Source: Sipunculus nudus
Taxonomy: Eukaryota > Annelida > Sipuncula > Golfingiida > Sipunculidae
Direction: 5' to 3'
Assembly (NCBI GenBank): GCA_026874595.1
Contig: CM049321.1
Coordinates: forward strand, 23,119,979 to 23,183,978
Length of the DNA: 64,000 nucleotides
Of this stretch, positions 33,348 to 47,998 are shown piece after piece. The number at the start of each line of letters is the position of its first letter. The stretch's first letter is position 1. The translations under genes were made by a program, and so were the position numbers. Below the pieces are notes generated by a model, which worked only from the letters and a program-made list of their open reading frames with translations, ran no database searches and was not told the DNA's origin.

Positions 33348-35817
33348 GGGGATGAAATACCTCGCCTTTCCTAGTGTTTGGCCGAGACGGAAACAGAGGG
33401 GTCGGTTACAATGTGGACTGACATTTTCCCACCTTCCATATATGGTTACCGAGGTCAAACGGTCACAGGTCAAAAGTTAGTTCAAGGTTGAGAAGACAAA
33501 CAGTGTATTTTCAGATGAGTACGAATATACCGCGCAGATAAGTATTTAAGATAACGCATATTAATTATTGGTAAATAAAACATATGTTAGCATGAACTGC
33601 AGTAATAAAAAATAGGATGTAATCCTGACATATATAGGCCTGTAACGTACTATACATTATACAGTGATATATTGTGAACTTAGATTTTGTTCCTGATACG
33701 ATATACATCAAGACGATACATATATATGGTTTATTAAACTTAAAATATGTTAGTCTAGAAATGTATAGCCCATGTTATTACTTGTGCACAGGAAGAAAAC
33801 CAATATATCTCGAATTCTCAAGGTTGGTCTTTAAATATAGACAAATGGATATATGATATTACACAGGTGGGCTTATTAGACAGGTGGTCTTTCAGAATTC
33901 AGACAGGTTTATATTTAAACACACACACACAAAACACACACATACACACACACATATATATATATATATATATGCATAACATATACATTCCAGAAATCAA
34001 ACAGAAATCTGTCTTGCTGGGCTTCTGTTTGTACAAACATTATTTTTAAATAATATATAATTTGTTTGATATTATTTTTTAATATATATTTAATGACAAA
34101 CAAATATTGCTGGTCAGTATTATTATTATGTTTCGCAAACACAAGATGTAACTGCAGATTCTTATTACAGGAGAGATTTCCGGATAACACACGTGACGGA
34201 TTCCAAGACATATTTTGGGAGGATAATGATATAACCCCAGAGGTATATCAGATTAATCGACTTTCCATGGTTTCTTATGATGTTAGGGTTGGATTTAAAC
34301 AGATGCGTTAGATTTAACTGGGTAACCTTTTTGTAGCAAAAAAATTAAAGTTTGAGCATCGTGATCAGGTACATAATTAATATAGCTTTAATGCACTATC
34401 GTGATGTTCATATAGTTCTTCGTCAACCAAACATTATTCAAAATAAAATGATAATACCGAACCTCAATAATGGGTGGCTCTGAAACCCTTAGATTTTCAT
34501 TTGACCCATATATTTCTGGTTATCATATATCATACTTCAAACATATCATTATTTTGTATTTTTTTTCTTTTGTTGACCATAAATATTCGACAAGTTCCTC
34601 TGTATTATTATTTTTGTTATTTCAGTAACATTTCTCATTTATTATGTATATTACAGATAGTCCCTGATGGCTTAAAGTACTCTCTGTCATTTGAGAAATG
34701 ACCGATGGGTTGGTATGGCCATAACGGTAAGCAAATAATCATTTTTTTTCATAACAATACCACAGGTGCCACTTGTTAAACATTTTTTTTCAAATTTTAT
34801 GTAACTTGATATTTAGCCACCTAAGGCAGGAGTAACGTAAACCAAGCACTGAAGAAAAAAATTGTAATTTCTACAAATGGTGTATGTATGGGAAGCAGTT
34901 AAGGTGGTGTTTTCCAGCCAGCCCTGAGTTTTGAGCTAAAAAGACTTTTTTGTTATAACTTTAGAACTTATACTTTATAAAACAGAATGTGTTATCAAAT
35001 GCCAAAAATGACATCCCTGAGACAGGGAACCATTTTAGTGGCTTATGCTGAAGGCTTGTCGAGTTGATGGGTGAATCATGATATATGCATATTATTACGT
35101 CACTAGGTCGTTGAATGCCTAGTGATTCCTATTCCTTGCCATATTAATAAGACATGATAATCATGTCAGGGAATAAGAAAATTGTATGACCAACACTTTT
35201 TATCTGAGTTGAAGGTCCGGGAAAGATCCCGATATAACTGACGTTACAGTAAGAAAACCTATCAATTCAGCTAGATAGGGAACTAATACTGTTGAAGAAT
35301 AGGTATAATATTGTTCCTAATTTTGCCCCTTTAAAGCATAACAACCTGACACGGCTATAGGCGCAAGGGAGACTCTGAACACTCTGCACGGCTCGTATGA
35401 TGGCGTTCGGTTGTCTTTAGAGGTGACGGAAACCGGAGAGAACCACCGTCAACGGGCGGGTCCCTAAAACCTACTCTCTTGGCGACTTCAGAGATTGAAC
35501 CCTGTGGGAGACGATAATAAATAATGTTTGACATAGGTACCGACGTCTACTCGACAGATACGTAGGACTAACATTAATGGGTTAGGTTTGTGTACATTTA
35601 AAGCTCTTAAAACGGGAAATGTATCGAGGTCTGGACTACTGTCTTTGTCTAACTGGACACATTCAGTTTATATTATTATTTTGTCTTTTGCCAGGCTGAG
35701 TTTCCGGGACCACGTAACACTACGTTTGAATTTTCGACAGAGATTAACATTATACCGAACACCTTCCCGTTCCGACAATGCAACAGTCAGGAGAGCTGTA
35801 AGGGAGAACTGGTCTGA
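33348..35817 (+). pseudogene. Hydrolase 3' exons, copy B
   Basis: A second set of the four 3'-terminal exons of the PhoPQ-related/AprA-like gene: 33348-33486, 34158-34242, 34657-34726, 35695-35817. There is no matching 5' part upstream within the unit. Splice borders are kept, but there are three lesions. The first is TGG to TAG in the first exon (stop at 33372-33374). The second is the same 1-bp deletion in the RRDFR exon as in copy A. The third is a 5-bp deletion in the third exon that puts TGA after FEK. The last exon (EFPGPRNTTFEF ... GELV) is intact. Confidence 0.8.
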
Positions 35818-37295
35818 ACTGAGTCGATCTAAAAAAATACCAGTTAGAATATCCATCACCTTTAAGTCTAGTTTTATGCGATATCTGTCTAACATTGGAT
35901 TCATATTTGTTTTAATGGAGGGTACCGCCTCCATTTTGATATATTGTCTTATTTAATTGGTAATATAAATATTTACATCTGCAGAGTTCCATTGCGGTTT
36001 GGGACTTCAGCAATCGCTTCATATCGTTTTATATTTCTACTCTGGTGTTACCCAGGCCCGGTGTATACCGCACTTGCTTTTCCGCGGGGTGTGATTATCC
36101 CCATTGCTCTGTCATGACACCGAGGATCCCCCAAAGACGCACTCCTCTGTGAGTGATATACGGCTGTCTGGCACAGTCTTCCCACTAAGCCTGCAGAGCG
36201 CTCACCCTGGGTGAAAATCCCTTCACGACTTTGAGACTTGTACTGTACCCTTGATCCATAGGAGCCGGTTTAGGGTAAATGTTTTTAAACATTAGTTAAC
36301 TCCTGCTAGAAAATGTTCATAGGCCAAAAAAAAAAGTTTACAATCTCAGGCACTTTTTCATAAATCACTCTACGGAGGGGGGATTTTGTTAACCTTTTTA
36401 TTATAAATTTTCAATCAAAACTTCATAGGAACCGGGGACAACATGATTAGCTTGTTTATCTACAGTCTTTCAGTATACACATCACACGTGCTACTGTTGA
36501 CCAAAAGGAATGTGAACACAGTCGGTCAGCTGCGCAGGATCAGTGCTGCCAATCTGGATTTCATTGGTAAAAAGTATAATATCGTACAAGAAAAATAGTA
36601 GCAAATTGTCTGATAACGGTATGAAAAAAGTAGAAATCAATGCCATATTGTGCAATTTTGTATAATTTTACATCATAATTATGATATTTTTAAACAACCT
36701 TCAGGTGTGACATTTGCAGTTATGTGTGTATAATAACAGTATTCCATATAAACAGTTACCATACTTAAGTCAAATACTGGCAAGATAACAACAATATAAG
36801 CGCCAATGCCACTTTTATTAAATATTGACAAAGTATGTCCACATGCACTCCACAGGTTCATATAAACAGAGTATAATCAACACCTGAAGATGAAGATATT
36901 GTATTAAAACGTATGAACCACTGAAAGAAGTAAGAAAAATAATGTAAAGAAGATGTTCCTGATAGAAAGTATGTCACTGAAAAAAAATGTATAGAGTATC
37001 AGCACTGCACTAGCTTTTGTTTGTTAGAGCATCTGAAGCACACCATCTTTTCATTTGCAATCCTCATTATCGTCTTATCGGCTTCGAGATGCCCCAGCTG
37101 GATTTTTTTTTTAATGGGAGGCATTTCAAGCGGGCCTCAGACTTAATTGTCGTAAGGCGAAGTTTTACTGTACATACTGTACATAATTGTTCACAGAATC
37201 CTGTTTACCCTTGACTGTAAGGTCACCATAAACGTCAACGAGTGATTGTTATTGGGTTTATCCCTTAATGAACCTCTCCTATAATCTCGGTCCAT

Positions 37296-38966
37296 TCAGC
37301 ATGTAAGTTCGCAAATTGACGCAACTTTATCTCGACAGGTGACGTCATTCCACATCCACATCACATTTTTCGAGAATTGAAGACAAGTTTCATCACCATT
37401 GAAATCGTCTGGTTGAAACAAATGCCAGCCTTTGTAAGTAAACTGACGATTCCCAGCCACCCAGCGCCAGTCCCCTTCGGCGTGCAGATCGTTTCCTCCT
37501 GTCCAGTAATAATGTTCTGTAAAAATAGCATTAAGAGTCAGGACTACAAAGCATACTTCAGCAAATATTATGGAACAACAGATGTGAGGTATTAACAGTG
37601 TCCTCATCGGACTTGGGTGGGTGAATAATTTGAAGCTGAGGGATATATCTTGTTTATCAAACATTATTACATCGCAGGCAAGCTTTGCCCTCAAGAACAA
37701 AGGCGTCTCCAATAAGATCTTATCTGTACAGGCAAGCTACAGAACTATTACCCCGATTGGAAGATTAAACTGAAGGACTGTATTAATTTTTGTGAATGAC
37801 GACCGCGCATTGGTAAAATACGCTTTCAAACAAAAATATATTGTGGTGATTCTGATCTAAAATTATCATAATTCTGACCATGCACGTATTATGGTTAGTC
37901 ATATCTCCAGAACAGTTTAACCGACTGATTGTTTGTTACAAACATATAAACGACGCCACGCGGCCACACATATAATGCCGTCTGACTAGATAGCAAATGA
38001 ATAAGCTTATGCCCATGGTAGGGCGACTTTTAACATACAAATCTTCTTGATTATGTATAAGGGTAACCACAGAGCTAGAAAAGTATGATATAAAATAGAA
38101 CATATCACCATCATTTTTATGCATAAAAGTCAAATGATTTTATATGAATTCGAAACCACTGTTAGATCATTCTAACAAAAACGAAATAGTGGGAATTATG
38201 TTTAAAGGTAGAAATTCATGTATCATTTTTTCTGTATTTTCATTGTTTTCGAGATCAATATCACATGTATTACTGTTCAGCTTGTTGAAAACACGGCCCA
38301 GCAGCGTTTGGAGATGAACCTGTTCACCAACGGTCCCTATGGAGAAGAGGTTCCCGCCAAGCCTCTGGCAGTTTTCCTTTGCCTGGGCCCAGGTTAAGGG
38401 TCTCAGCACTAACAGGTAGCAAGACGTCTCAGTTGTGCAGTAGACGTCGGAGGATTCAACAGAACCCCTTCCGGCTTAGCATCATAATGTGAACAATAAT
38501 AATGCTACATAAGCATTGTGCTGTTTTACTGAGACGCACAGAGTACGGATACTTGACAAGGAAATTCCCCAAACTCTATCGCTGCATCGGATACATTCCA
38601 AGCATTGGTCCTCTCAATACTCTTGGATTTGCCTTGTTGCGTTAATACTTAGGCAGAACAGAAAGATATATGATATAATATCATAGCACACACTTAATTT
38701 GACCAAACACCAAAAAAATGAAGATTTTAAAGAAAAAAATGTTTAAACAAGAAGTTGAAATAAGAATGAGCAACTAACCCTCAAGACAGGATAGATGCCA
38801 TTAAATAGCATTATTTTACACTGTGAAATATATATATATATATATATCTTCATTATGAACAAGTTAGTTATAAAATAATATCTAAATACCGAAAAAGAAA
38901 AATAATACTCCACAGTCACGGAAAAGAAATCTTACCAAGTGTGAATAATAGAAATATGAAATACAT
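37296..38966 (-). CDS. Secreted C-type lectin C (short form, near-identical to B)
   Basis: Minus-strand exons 38936-38966, 38274-38474 and 37296-37516, each displaced 7020 bp from lectin B. The predicted 150-residue protein is the same: short signal, complete C-type lectin domain with QPD and WND, terminal ICELTC. The linker exon is truncated by the same deletion. It arose by the recent 7-kb tandem duplication; it could also reflect an assembly duplication, in which case only one short lectin exists. Confidence 0.75.
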
Positions 38967-40113
38967 TTCCAAGGCCGCACTTAGGCTATACTGTTTGCTC
39001 TAATGAAACAGCTGTAAATAAAAACATAATATATATATACACACATATATATATATTTTTTTTAACGGAATAAATATAACAAACGATACATCTTTCAGGA
39101 ATAAAAATGTAAAATTTATGCTCAGTTCCCCACCAAGAATTACATTAAAATATGTTAAAAATTCATATTTCTCATTTTTTTTGCATATCAACATATTCAT
39201 ATTGACTGACAAATTTCACAAAGCGGTTACTGTATAAACTCTACCTGATATGTGCCTGAGACAACCAAAATTATATACGAATATGTTTTATTCATTAAAG
39301 AATAACTATTTGTAGATCACATTAAACCTTTCGACGATTTAATAAGAGACGTTTTGATATTAGTAATTAGTCAAACTCTCCCAAAAGTGACCGCTGCTTT
39401 CAATATCGGAGTTCATCCAACCATGTACAGCGAAAGTACAGCTGCTGCTCTCTCGTCAGGACTGTAGTTAACTAAGTGATCAAGATATTAAGCTGTCCTT
39501 TTCAAATAAATGCAACAGGCTTGGTTGAGTATAATTCATTCAATTCAATGGCCACATTGTGTATTATTATTGCGTGATTGGCATGTAATATTCCACAACT
39601 GGATGCAAGCGTGATTGTTTAAAAAAAAGACACAAATAGCTTTCCATTGAATTTGATTAACAACAAATGGAGTTTCACCAGCTGATAATTGTATGTTTTA
39701 CATTAATATGTGTATTTTAATTCTCTATTTTAATTAAATTATTAAAACTGTCAATATGTACCCGACAGCGAAAGAATTTATGTATATTACATATTTTCAA
39801 AAATAAACTATCGATAAGCGACTACAGAATAACATTAGACCAAAAATTTAAATTGCATGATGGGACTATCGATATGTAAATCTTTCTGTTATGGGGACAA
39901 TTGTTAAAAAAAAAGAAGTTTGTATTCAGTTTGAACTAAAGAAGAAAATGATTTTGAAGGTTACCATGGTCACTGCATTTTCAACACACACATATAACAC
40001 CCTCACACACACATATATATAACCTAATTTATAATTTTCATACTTTTAAATGGCATCATTTGTAAAAAATCCACATACTGTACAGTAATAACTACTTTTT
40101 TATCGTGCAACTG

Positions 40114-40144
<31 letters not shown>

Positions 40145-40363
40145 CGTATTAATTAACGAAACTTTAGACTTATTACTGTAGTGTATTAGAAAAATAAATT
40201 AAGACAGTAAAGAGATTTTATTCTATTCTTTATTGAACTTTTTGGAATGCATCTCTCAATTAAAAGTCATTCGTCAAATGTTAAATGGTTCAGCTTATAT
40301 CCAACATATTATTTGATTATGAACCAATTAATTATATACAAATGACTGATTATTTGTTAATAG

Positions 40364-42822
40364 GGGGATGAAATACCTCGCCTTTCCTAGTGTTTGGCCG
40401 AGACGGAAACAGAGGGGTCGGTTACAATGTGGACTGACATTTTCCCACCTTCCATATATGGTTACCGAGGTCAAACGGTCACAGGTCAAAAGTTAGTTCA
40501 AGGTTGAGAAGACAAACAGTGTATTTTCAGATGAGTACGAATATACCGCGCAGATAAGTATTTAAGATAACGCATATTAATTATTGGTAAATAAAACATA
40601 TGTTAGCATGAACTGCAGTAATAAAAAATAGGATGTAATCCTGACATATATAGGCCTGTAACGTACTATACATTATACAGTGATATATTGTGAACTTAGA
40701 TTTTGTTCCTGATACGATATACATCAAGACGATACATATATATGGTTTATTAAACTTAAAATATGTTAGTCTAGAAATGTATAGCCCATGTTATTACTTG
40801 TGCACAGGAAGAAAACCAATATATCTCGAATTCTCAAGGTTGGTCTTTAAATATAGACAAATGGATATATGATATTACACAGGTGGGCTTATTAGACAGG
40901 TGGTCTTTCAGAATTCAGACAGGTTTATATTTAAACACACACACACAAAACACACACATACACACACACATATATATATATATATATATGCATAACATAT
41001 ACATTCCAGAAATCAAACAGAAATCTGTCTTGCTGGGCTTCTGTTTGTACAAACATTATTTTTAAATAATATATAATTTGTTTGATATTATTTTTTAATA
41101 TATATTTAATGACAAACAAATATTGCTGGTCAGTATTATTATTATGTTTCGCAAACACAAGATGTAACTGCAGATTCTTATTACAGGAGAGATTTCCGGA
41201 TAACACACGTGACGGATTCCAAGACATATTTTGGGAGGATAATGATATAACCCCAGAGGTATGTCAGATTAATCGACTTTCCATGGTTTCTTATGATGTT
41301 AGGGTTGGATTTAAACAGATGCGTTAGATTTAACTGGGTAACCTTTTTGTAGCAAAAAAATTAAAGTTTGAGCATCGTGATCAGGTACATAATTAATATA
41401 GCTTTAATGCACTATCGTGATGTTCATATAGTTCTTCGTCAACCAAACATTATTCAAAATAAAATGATAATACCGAACCTCAATAATGGGTGGCTCTGAA
41501 ACCCTTAGATTTTCATTTGACCCATATATTTCTGGTTATCATATATCATACTTCAAACATATCATTATTTTGTATTTTTTTTCTTTTGTTGACCATAAAT
41601 ATTCGACAAGTTCCTCTGTATTATTATTTTTGTTATTTCAGTAACATTTCTCATTTATTATGTATATTACAGATAGTCCCTGATGGCTTAAAGTACTCTC
41701 TGTCATTTGAGAAATGACCGATGGGTTGGTATGGCCATAACGGTAAGCAAATAATCATTTTTTTTCATAACAATACCACAGGTGCCACTTGTTAAACATT
41801 TTTTTTCAAATTTTATGTAACTTGATATTTAGCCACCTAAGGCAGGAGTAACGTAAACCAAGCACTGAAGAAAAAAATTGTAATTTCTACAAATGGTGTA
41901 TGTATGGGAAGCAGTTAAGGTGGTGTTTTCCAGCCAGCCCTGAGTTTTGAGCTAAAAAGACTTTTTTGTTATAACTTTAGAACTTATACTTTATAAAACA
42001 GAATGTGTTATCAAATGCCAAAAATGACATCCCTGAGACAGGGAACCATTTTAGTGGCTTATGCTGAAGGCTTGTCGAGTTGATGGGTGAATCATGATAT
42101 ATGCATATTATTACGTCACTAGGTCGTTGAATGCCTAGTGATTCCTATTCCTTGCCATATTAATAAGACATGATAATCATGTCAGGGAATAAGAAAATTG
42201 TATGACCAACACTTTTTATCTGAGTTCAAGGTCCGGGAAAGATCCCGATATAACTGATGTTACAGTAAGAAAACCTACCAATTCAGCTAGATAGGGAACT
42301 AATAGTGTTGAAGAATAGGTATAATATTGTTCCTAATTTTGCCCCTTTAAAGCATATCAACCTGACACGGCTATAGGCGCAAGGGGGACTCTGAACACTC
42401 TGCACGGCTCGTATGATGGCGTTCGGTTGTCTTTAGAGGTGACGGAAACCAGAGCATCCGGAGAGAACCACCGTCAACGGGCGGGTCCCTACAATCTACT
42501 CTCTTGGCGACTTCAGAGATTGAACCCTGTTCTCCAGCGGAGACGAGAGAGACGATAATAAATAATGTTTGACATAGGTACCGACGTCTACTCGACAGAT
42601 ACGTAGGACCAACATTAATGGGTTAGGTTTGTGTACATTTAAAGCTCTTAAAACGGGAAAGGTATGGAGGTCTGGACAACTGTCTTTGTCTAACTGGGCA
42701 CATTCAGTTTATATTATTATTTTGTCTTTTGCCAGGCTGAGTTTCCGGGACCACGTAACACTACGTTTGAATTTTCGACAGAGATTAACATTATACCGGA
42801 CACCTACCCGTTCCGACAATGA
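40364..42822 (+). pseudogene. Hydrolase 3' exons, copy C
   Basis: Exons 40364-40502, 41174-41258, 41673-41742 and 42736-42822. The first three carry exactly the lesions of copy B (TAG stop, 1-bp deletion, 5-bp deletion). The last exon comes from beyond the recent duplication junction. It has its own 1-bp deletion, turning CAATGCAAC into CAATGAAC, which gives TGA at 42820-42822. Confidence 0.8.
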
Positions 42823-43021
42823 ACAGTCAGGAGATCTGTAAGAGAGAACTGGTCTGAACTGGGTTGATCTTATAAAATACCCGTTAGAATTTCCATCTGC
42901 TTTAAGTCTAGTTTTATGTGAATTCTGTCTAACACTGGATTCATTTTTGTTTTAATTGAGGTAACCGCCTCCATTTTGTTTAATTATCTTATTTTATTGT
43001 TAATATAAATATGTACATCTG

Positions 43022-46000
43022 CAGAGCTCTATTCCGGTTTGGGACTTCAGCAATCGCTTCATATTTTATATTTTTACTTTGGTGTTACCCAGGCCCGGTG
43101 TATACCTCACCTGCTTTTCCTCGGCGTGTGGTCATCCCCATTGCTCTGTCATGACACCGAGGAACCCCCAAAGACGCACTCATTTGTGAGTGATATACGG
43201 CTGTCTGGCACAGTCTTCCCACTAAGCCTGCAGAGCGCTCACCCTGGGTGAAAATCCCTTCACGACTTTGAGACTTGTACTGTACCCTTGATCCATAGGA
43301 GCCGGTTTAGGGTAAATGTTTTTAAACATTAGTTAACTCCTGCTAGAAAAAGTTCATAGGCCAAAAAAAAATATACAATCTCAGGCACTTTTTCATAAAT
43401 CACTCTACGGAGGGGGGATTTTGTTAACCTTTATATTATAAATTTTCAATCAAAACTTCATAAGAACCGGGGACAACATGATTAGCTTGTATCTACAATC
43501 TTTCAGTATACACATCACACGTGCTACTGTTGACCAATAGGAATGTGAACACAGTCGATCAGCTGCTCAGTATCAGTGCTCCAAATCTGGATTTCATTGG
43601 AAAAAAAGTATAAAATCGTACAAGAAAAAAAGGTAGCAAATTGTCTGATAAAAGTATGAAAAAAAAGTAGAAATCAACGCCATATTTGCAATTTTGTATA
43701 ATTTTACATCATAATTATGATATTTCTAAACAACCTTCGGGTGTGACATTTGCAGTTATGTGTGTATAATAACATGACTCCTCAGTATTTCATATAAACA
43801 GTTACCATACTTAAGTCAAATACTGGCAAGATAACAAAAATATAAGCGCCAAGGCCACTTTTATTAAATATTGACAAAGTATGTCCACATGCACTCCACA
43901 GGTTCATATAAACAGAGTATAATCAACACCTGAAGATGAAGATATTGTATTAAAACGTGTGAACCACTGAAAGAAGTAAGAAAAATAAAGTAAAGAAGAT
44001 GTTCCTGATAGAAAGTATGTCACTGAAAAAATGTATAGAGTATCAGCACTGCACTAGTGTTTGTTAGAGCATCTGAAGCACACCATCTTTTCATTTGCAA
44101 TCCTCTTTATCGTCTCATCGGCTTCGAGATGCCCCAGCTGGATTTTTTTGTATCGGAGGCCATTCAAGCGGGCCTCAGACTTAATTGTTATAAACACGCA
44201 AGTATAAACGAACGGACAGCTTGTGCACCGTGGGAACGACTCTTTTCTGCATATTTAATCAAATGTTCAAGAGATTAAGTATAGTTGATATACATCACAT
44301 ATAGGTATAGGTCCTCTCATGAAAACGTAAAATAAAAAATGAGAGGAAGAGAGTGTCTGAACGTGGCGGATACTGAAGCCTTAAAAAAAGAAGGGAGGGG
44401 AGGGGGCTCAAAACCCAGGTAAAGGTTAACAAGTATACCGAGAAACCTAGTGGATGTTGCACATACACCTTGAATCCGGAAGTATATAGGGAAAAAAGGC
44501 ATAAAAACGCAAATTCTTTTCTATATTAAGCGTATACATGCATTGTACTTTCCCTGGATATTTAGTTGATTAAGAGGGACCCACCAAATCTGCCCAGGTT
44601 TACTTTTTATCCTTAAAGGTGCCCATTTTACTACCTTTTGAAAAACAATTTTTGTGATTTTCGGCTTTCCCTGTGTATACATAGTAATGATCTAAGGAAA
44701 ATTTTGGTTGTGAAAATTTCTTATAACGCCTTCGTAAAAGACGTAAGACTGGTTACCAACACCATGTTTTTAAGCACAGTTATGTTGACAAACTGGAAAA
44801 TTAAGTCATCTAAGGTGTTAGGTTGCACATATGTGGAGGTAGAAAGGTCACTTGTTGCAAAACGCCACTTGCAAAGCTCTGGTTTATCTGACTTGCTTCC
44901 AGCTAGATGTCTTTGTTGAATTTGTTTTGTTTAATTATATAATATTTTATTATGACGATGGTGATATCAACAAAACAAGCAGCTTGTGTGATATCCACGT
45001 TTTCTGACCTATTTTTATTAAAGCTCTAAGGGTTTTCCTTTAGTTTATGATGGTCAGATAGGTGATTGGGCCCCTTTAAACGAAATGGGCTTGGTAAGAA
45101 CTGATTTAGATATTGGGTATGTGATGTTGTTGGCTACAGTGAGTTGGCTACAGGTCACCTCGGGCTGGAAAACAAGTTTAGGCATTCAACCACACTAACA
45201 CTTTAATATACACACATGGGGTATCAATATATGCGAGGTTTACTTCAAGCGCCACTTGATGAAAGTTTATGGTCGAATTTTAATTGCTCCCTCTGCATTC
45301 TCGCATCGTCAACCGCTTCGATTATTACATTACGACTATGTTAGCGTAGCCATGAATCTGTTGTCTGCAAAACTGAAACCAGCCAGCGAGATGTGCACGG
45401 AGCCTTTGTTGTTACATTTAACAGCTTACCGGCCGGGCATCCTATGTGCAAGAGACCCTAAGCAAACCACGTTTTGGGCCATTTTCTCTGAGCCTGTGGC
45501 CTGTTCAGACGGTTGCAGAGGCGATGTGCTGTCAGTCGAAATGAAATGAACAGCATTGGCTCCGTGTGTTTCTCGATTGGCTGGTAAACCGTTTTGTCTT
45601 CGAACACAGGGTCTCATCTGATTGGGCCCAAAATACAGTGCTACCCTCTGGTGTACCGATTCAGGATACGAGGTCAAAACAAACAGCGCTTACGATATCG
45701 GTAATAGGGCTATAGGTAAAGCGCTGTGTAAACAGCGTAGTGCTATATGGAGTTTAACTTTCTGTAGTGAACAAATCCCGCTAAAAACACTCTACACGAA
45801 GCACCCGAGAGAGTTTGATTATATTACAATACTTACTGAACACAAATCATCATATTAAACAATCATATATACAGTTTGACTTACAAAACTAGATATCTAC
45901 ATTCTGAGGAATACAAGCCCCCGCTTTGTGTATAATTCACATATTTAGGCCATATTTCAAGGTTTATTCGTGCATAAGTGACTCTACAATTTTGAATATC

Positions 46001-47900
46001 TCTTGATAACGTTCCATAATACGGATCATATGCCGGACCCACACCAAAATCTAATCCTGTTCATGACTGAGTTATGTTGTGAAAAAAAACACACGCAAAC
46101 ACAGACGAACGATGATGAACGCATAATGATACCCTCACCACGGAGGCAATAAAGAGAAACGTGATCTGGGAAGCGTTGTCAGTTTACATTTATTATAATA
46201 AGCCATGCAAGGGCAAACATTGTTAAGGTAAACATACATGAAAATCTGCTTGAATATAAAGATAAAGGTATTATTGGAATTAAACGGGAAAAAATATACA
46301 GTGTTTCATGTGTTAAAGTCGTTTGTAAGAGTAGCGTTCGTTTACTTCTCCTGGTATGTTGCTTATAAACAAGAAAAGTCCCTACACTATGTAATGGCAA
46401 TCCTAATTTAATGTCTTGGCGCTTTCAACATTATCAGAAATAATATTATAAATATCATTCTCATTTGCAATTATATTGCAAATGATTTTTTCCAGGAGGG
46501 TCGCCGAATTTTTGTTTTGTCATAAGTTGCTATCGAACGAAGGTAGCCGCGTGATATCACAGTTTACTGTCGTTTGCATTCTTTTGGAGGTACCGCCGCA
46601 GGAAGTGTAGAATCTTTGGCCAGGCGTCTTCCTGTTCGCGTGCGTGGGCATACATTTCGCCTCCCCAAACGGTCTGAATATCTGTGAAAAAAATATATTA
46701 AATATTAATTATTACAGAGAGTGAAATATTTTATATCTTCCTGAAAGTATAACGAGCAATTGAACATGGAAATACATTTGAAAGAAAATATACCTTTGCC
46801 AAACTATAATTTTTATTAAGAGCAATTTTACATGGCGGGTTAAAGAAAATATACCTTTGTCTAGCTAAATTTCTTTATATAAAGAGCTATGTTACATAGA
46901 AAAAAAAAAGAAAAATATATCTTATTTAAGCTATATTTCCCTCCATTGAGAGCTAGTGTACATGGAGTAAAAAGGAAATATACAGTATGCGATCTATATC
47001 TTTTATTGTCTTAAGGGTGAGAGAAGCCAGTGTTCACTGTACAGAACTTTTTCCAAGAAAATAAAGACAAAACAGGTCAACAGTTACTCACTGAAATATA
47101 TGGTCGTCAGCATTTCAAAATTGCCTTTACTGGTGTTCTTGCCGTGCAGTAAATTCCATTTTAAATAAGTTGTTGTAATTACAAAAATTTTCATTTTCCT
47201 ACTGAAGTTGAAATACAAAAAGACCTTTGAATTAAGACCATCAACGGGACCCCGATATGAAGTGGTCTCTTTTCCGAGGTGGTCGCTTAAGTGAGGTTTG
47301 ACTATCAAGGGTCTTACTGCAGCTCGGCTTGTCGTACGTTTCTAACTTTAAGTGCCCTCTCAAGATAATTTTGAATTACTGACTGGGTTTTCTACCCAAA
47401 ATCAACTTAGTAAAACAGGAAATAAATAGGATTTTTTTTTTTGTATATCAAGTTTATAAATACTGAAAACTATGCAAAAGCAGAACTTTAAAAATAAAAG
47501 AAAAAGTCATATCCAAACATATCTGAAAGACAACTTTTATTAACAATGTTACAATATATACAAAAAAACTTGTACAATACGTTAATTGTAAATATAAAAA
47601 TTAGCAGTAGATTAAATCGATTCATTCTACATGACCCTGAAAAAAGTCTATTTCCCTGGAAACTGATCCATATAAAGTTGCCGACTTTGACACAGCCTGC
47701 ACAGTTTGCGCCTGCTGCTTGGCCTCCAGCGCAGAGAATTTACATCACTGAGTTAATCGGGCAGTATTCAATCACTTTCCTAGGCCAATTAAGTATATCA
47801 ACAGTTAGTCCTTAAAGAAGTTATGAAACCGTGACGTTAACATTCCTTGCCTGGTGTGATTATCCGTGAGCACGCTTTGATGTATGCACTGCACTTGTTT
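43022..47900. other. Spacer between units C and D, paired with 53624-57240
   Basis: The spacer contains a SINE (43022-43306), MITE remnants near 43360, a repeat at 44320-44560, a segment at 45256-45860 (an open frame of 97 codons is chance), a dispersed repeat (45900-46160) and the distal BAAT-family last exon. Most of these pieces recur in the same order at 53.6-57.2 kb (for example CACATGGGGTATCA near 45215 and 54716, and GTCGAATTTTAATTGCT near 45272 and 56790), showing segmental duplication. Confidence 0.65.
46557..46681 (-). CDS. Distal duplicate last exon of the BAAT/acyl-CoA thioesterase-like gene, ending in SKL
   Basis: A 125-bp minus-strand exon with an acceptor (TTCACAG) before 46681. 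In phase 1 it reads DIQTVWGGEMYAHAREQE, DAWPKILHFLRRYL and ends in KNANDSKL before TGA. It is homologous to the proximal last exon (56260-56451) and accepts the same phase-1 junction from exon 58518-58719. The final tripeptide SKL is the canonical PTS1 peroxisomal import signal, also found in known peroxisomal members of this family. No other BAAT-family exon is seen nearby, so it can only work as an alternative last exon (intron about 11.8 kb) or be a silent duplicate. The preserved frame, acceptor and terminus favour function. Confidence 0.72.
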
Positions 47901-47998
47901 CACCTTTGTCTACCCTTGACTGTAAGGTCAGCATAAACGTTAAAGAGTGATTTTTATTGGGTTTATCCCTTAATAAACCTCTCCTAATCTCGGTCCAT

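Noticed and set aside
45256-45549. 97-codon plus frame in the C-D spacer
   Set aside because: No domain, start context or splice partners; its counterpart near 56780-57060 is not open.
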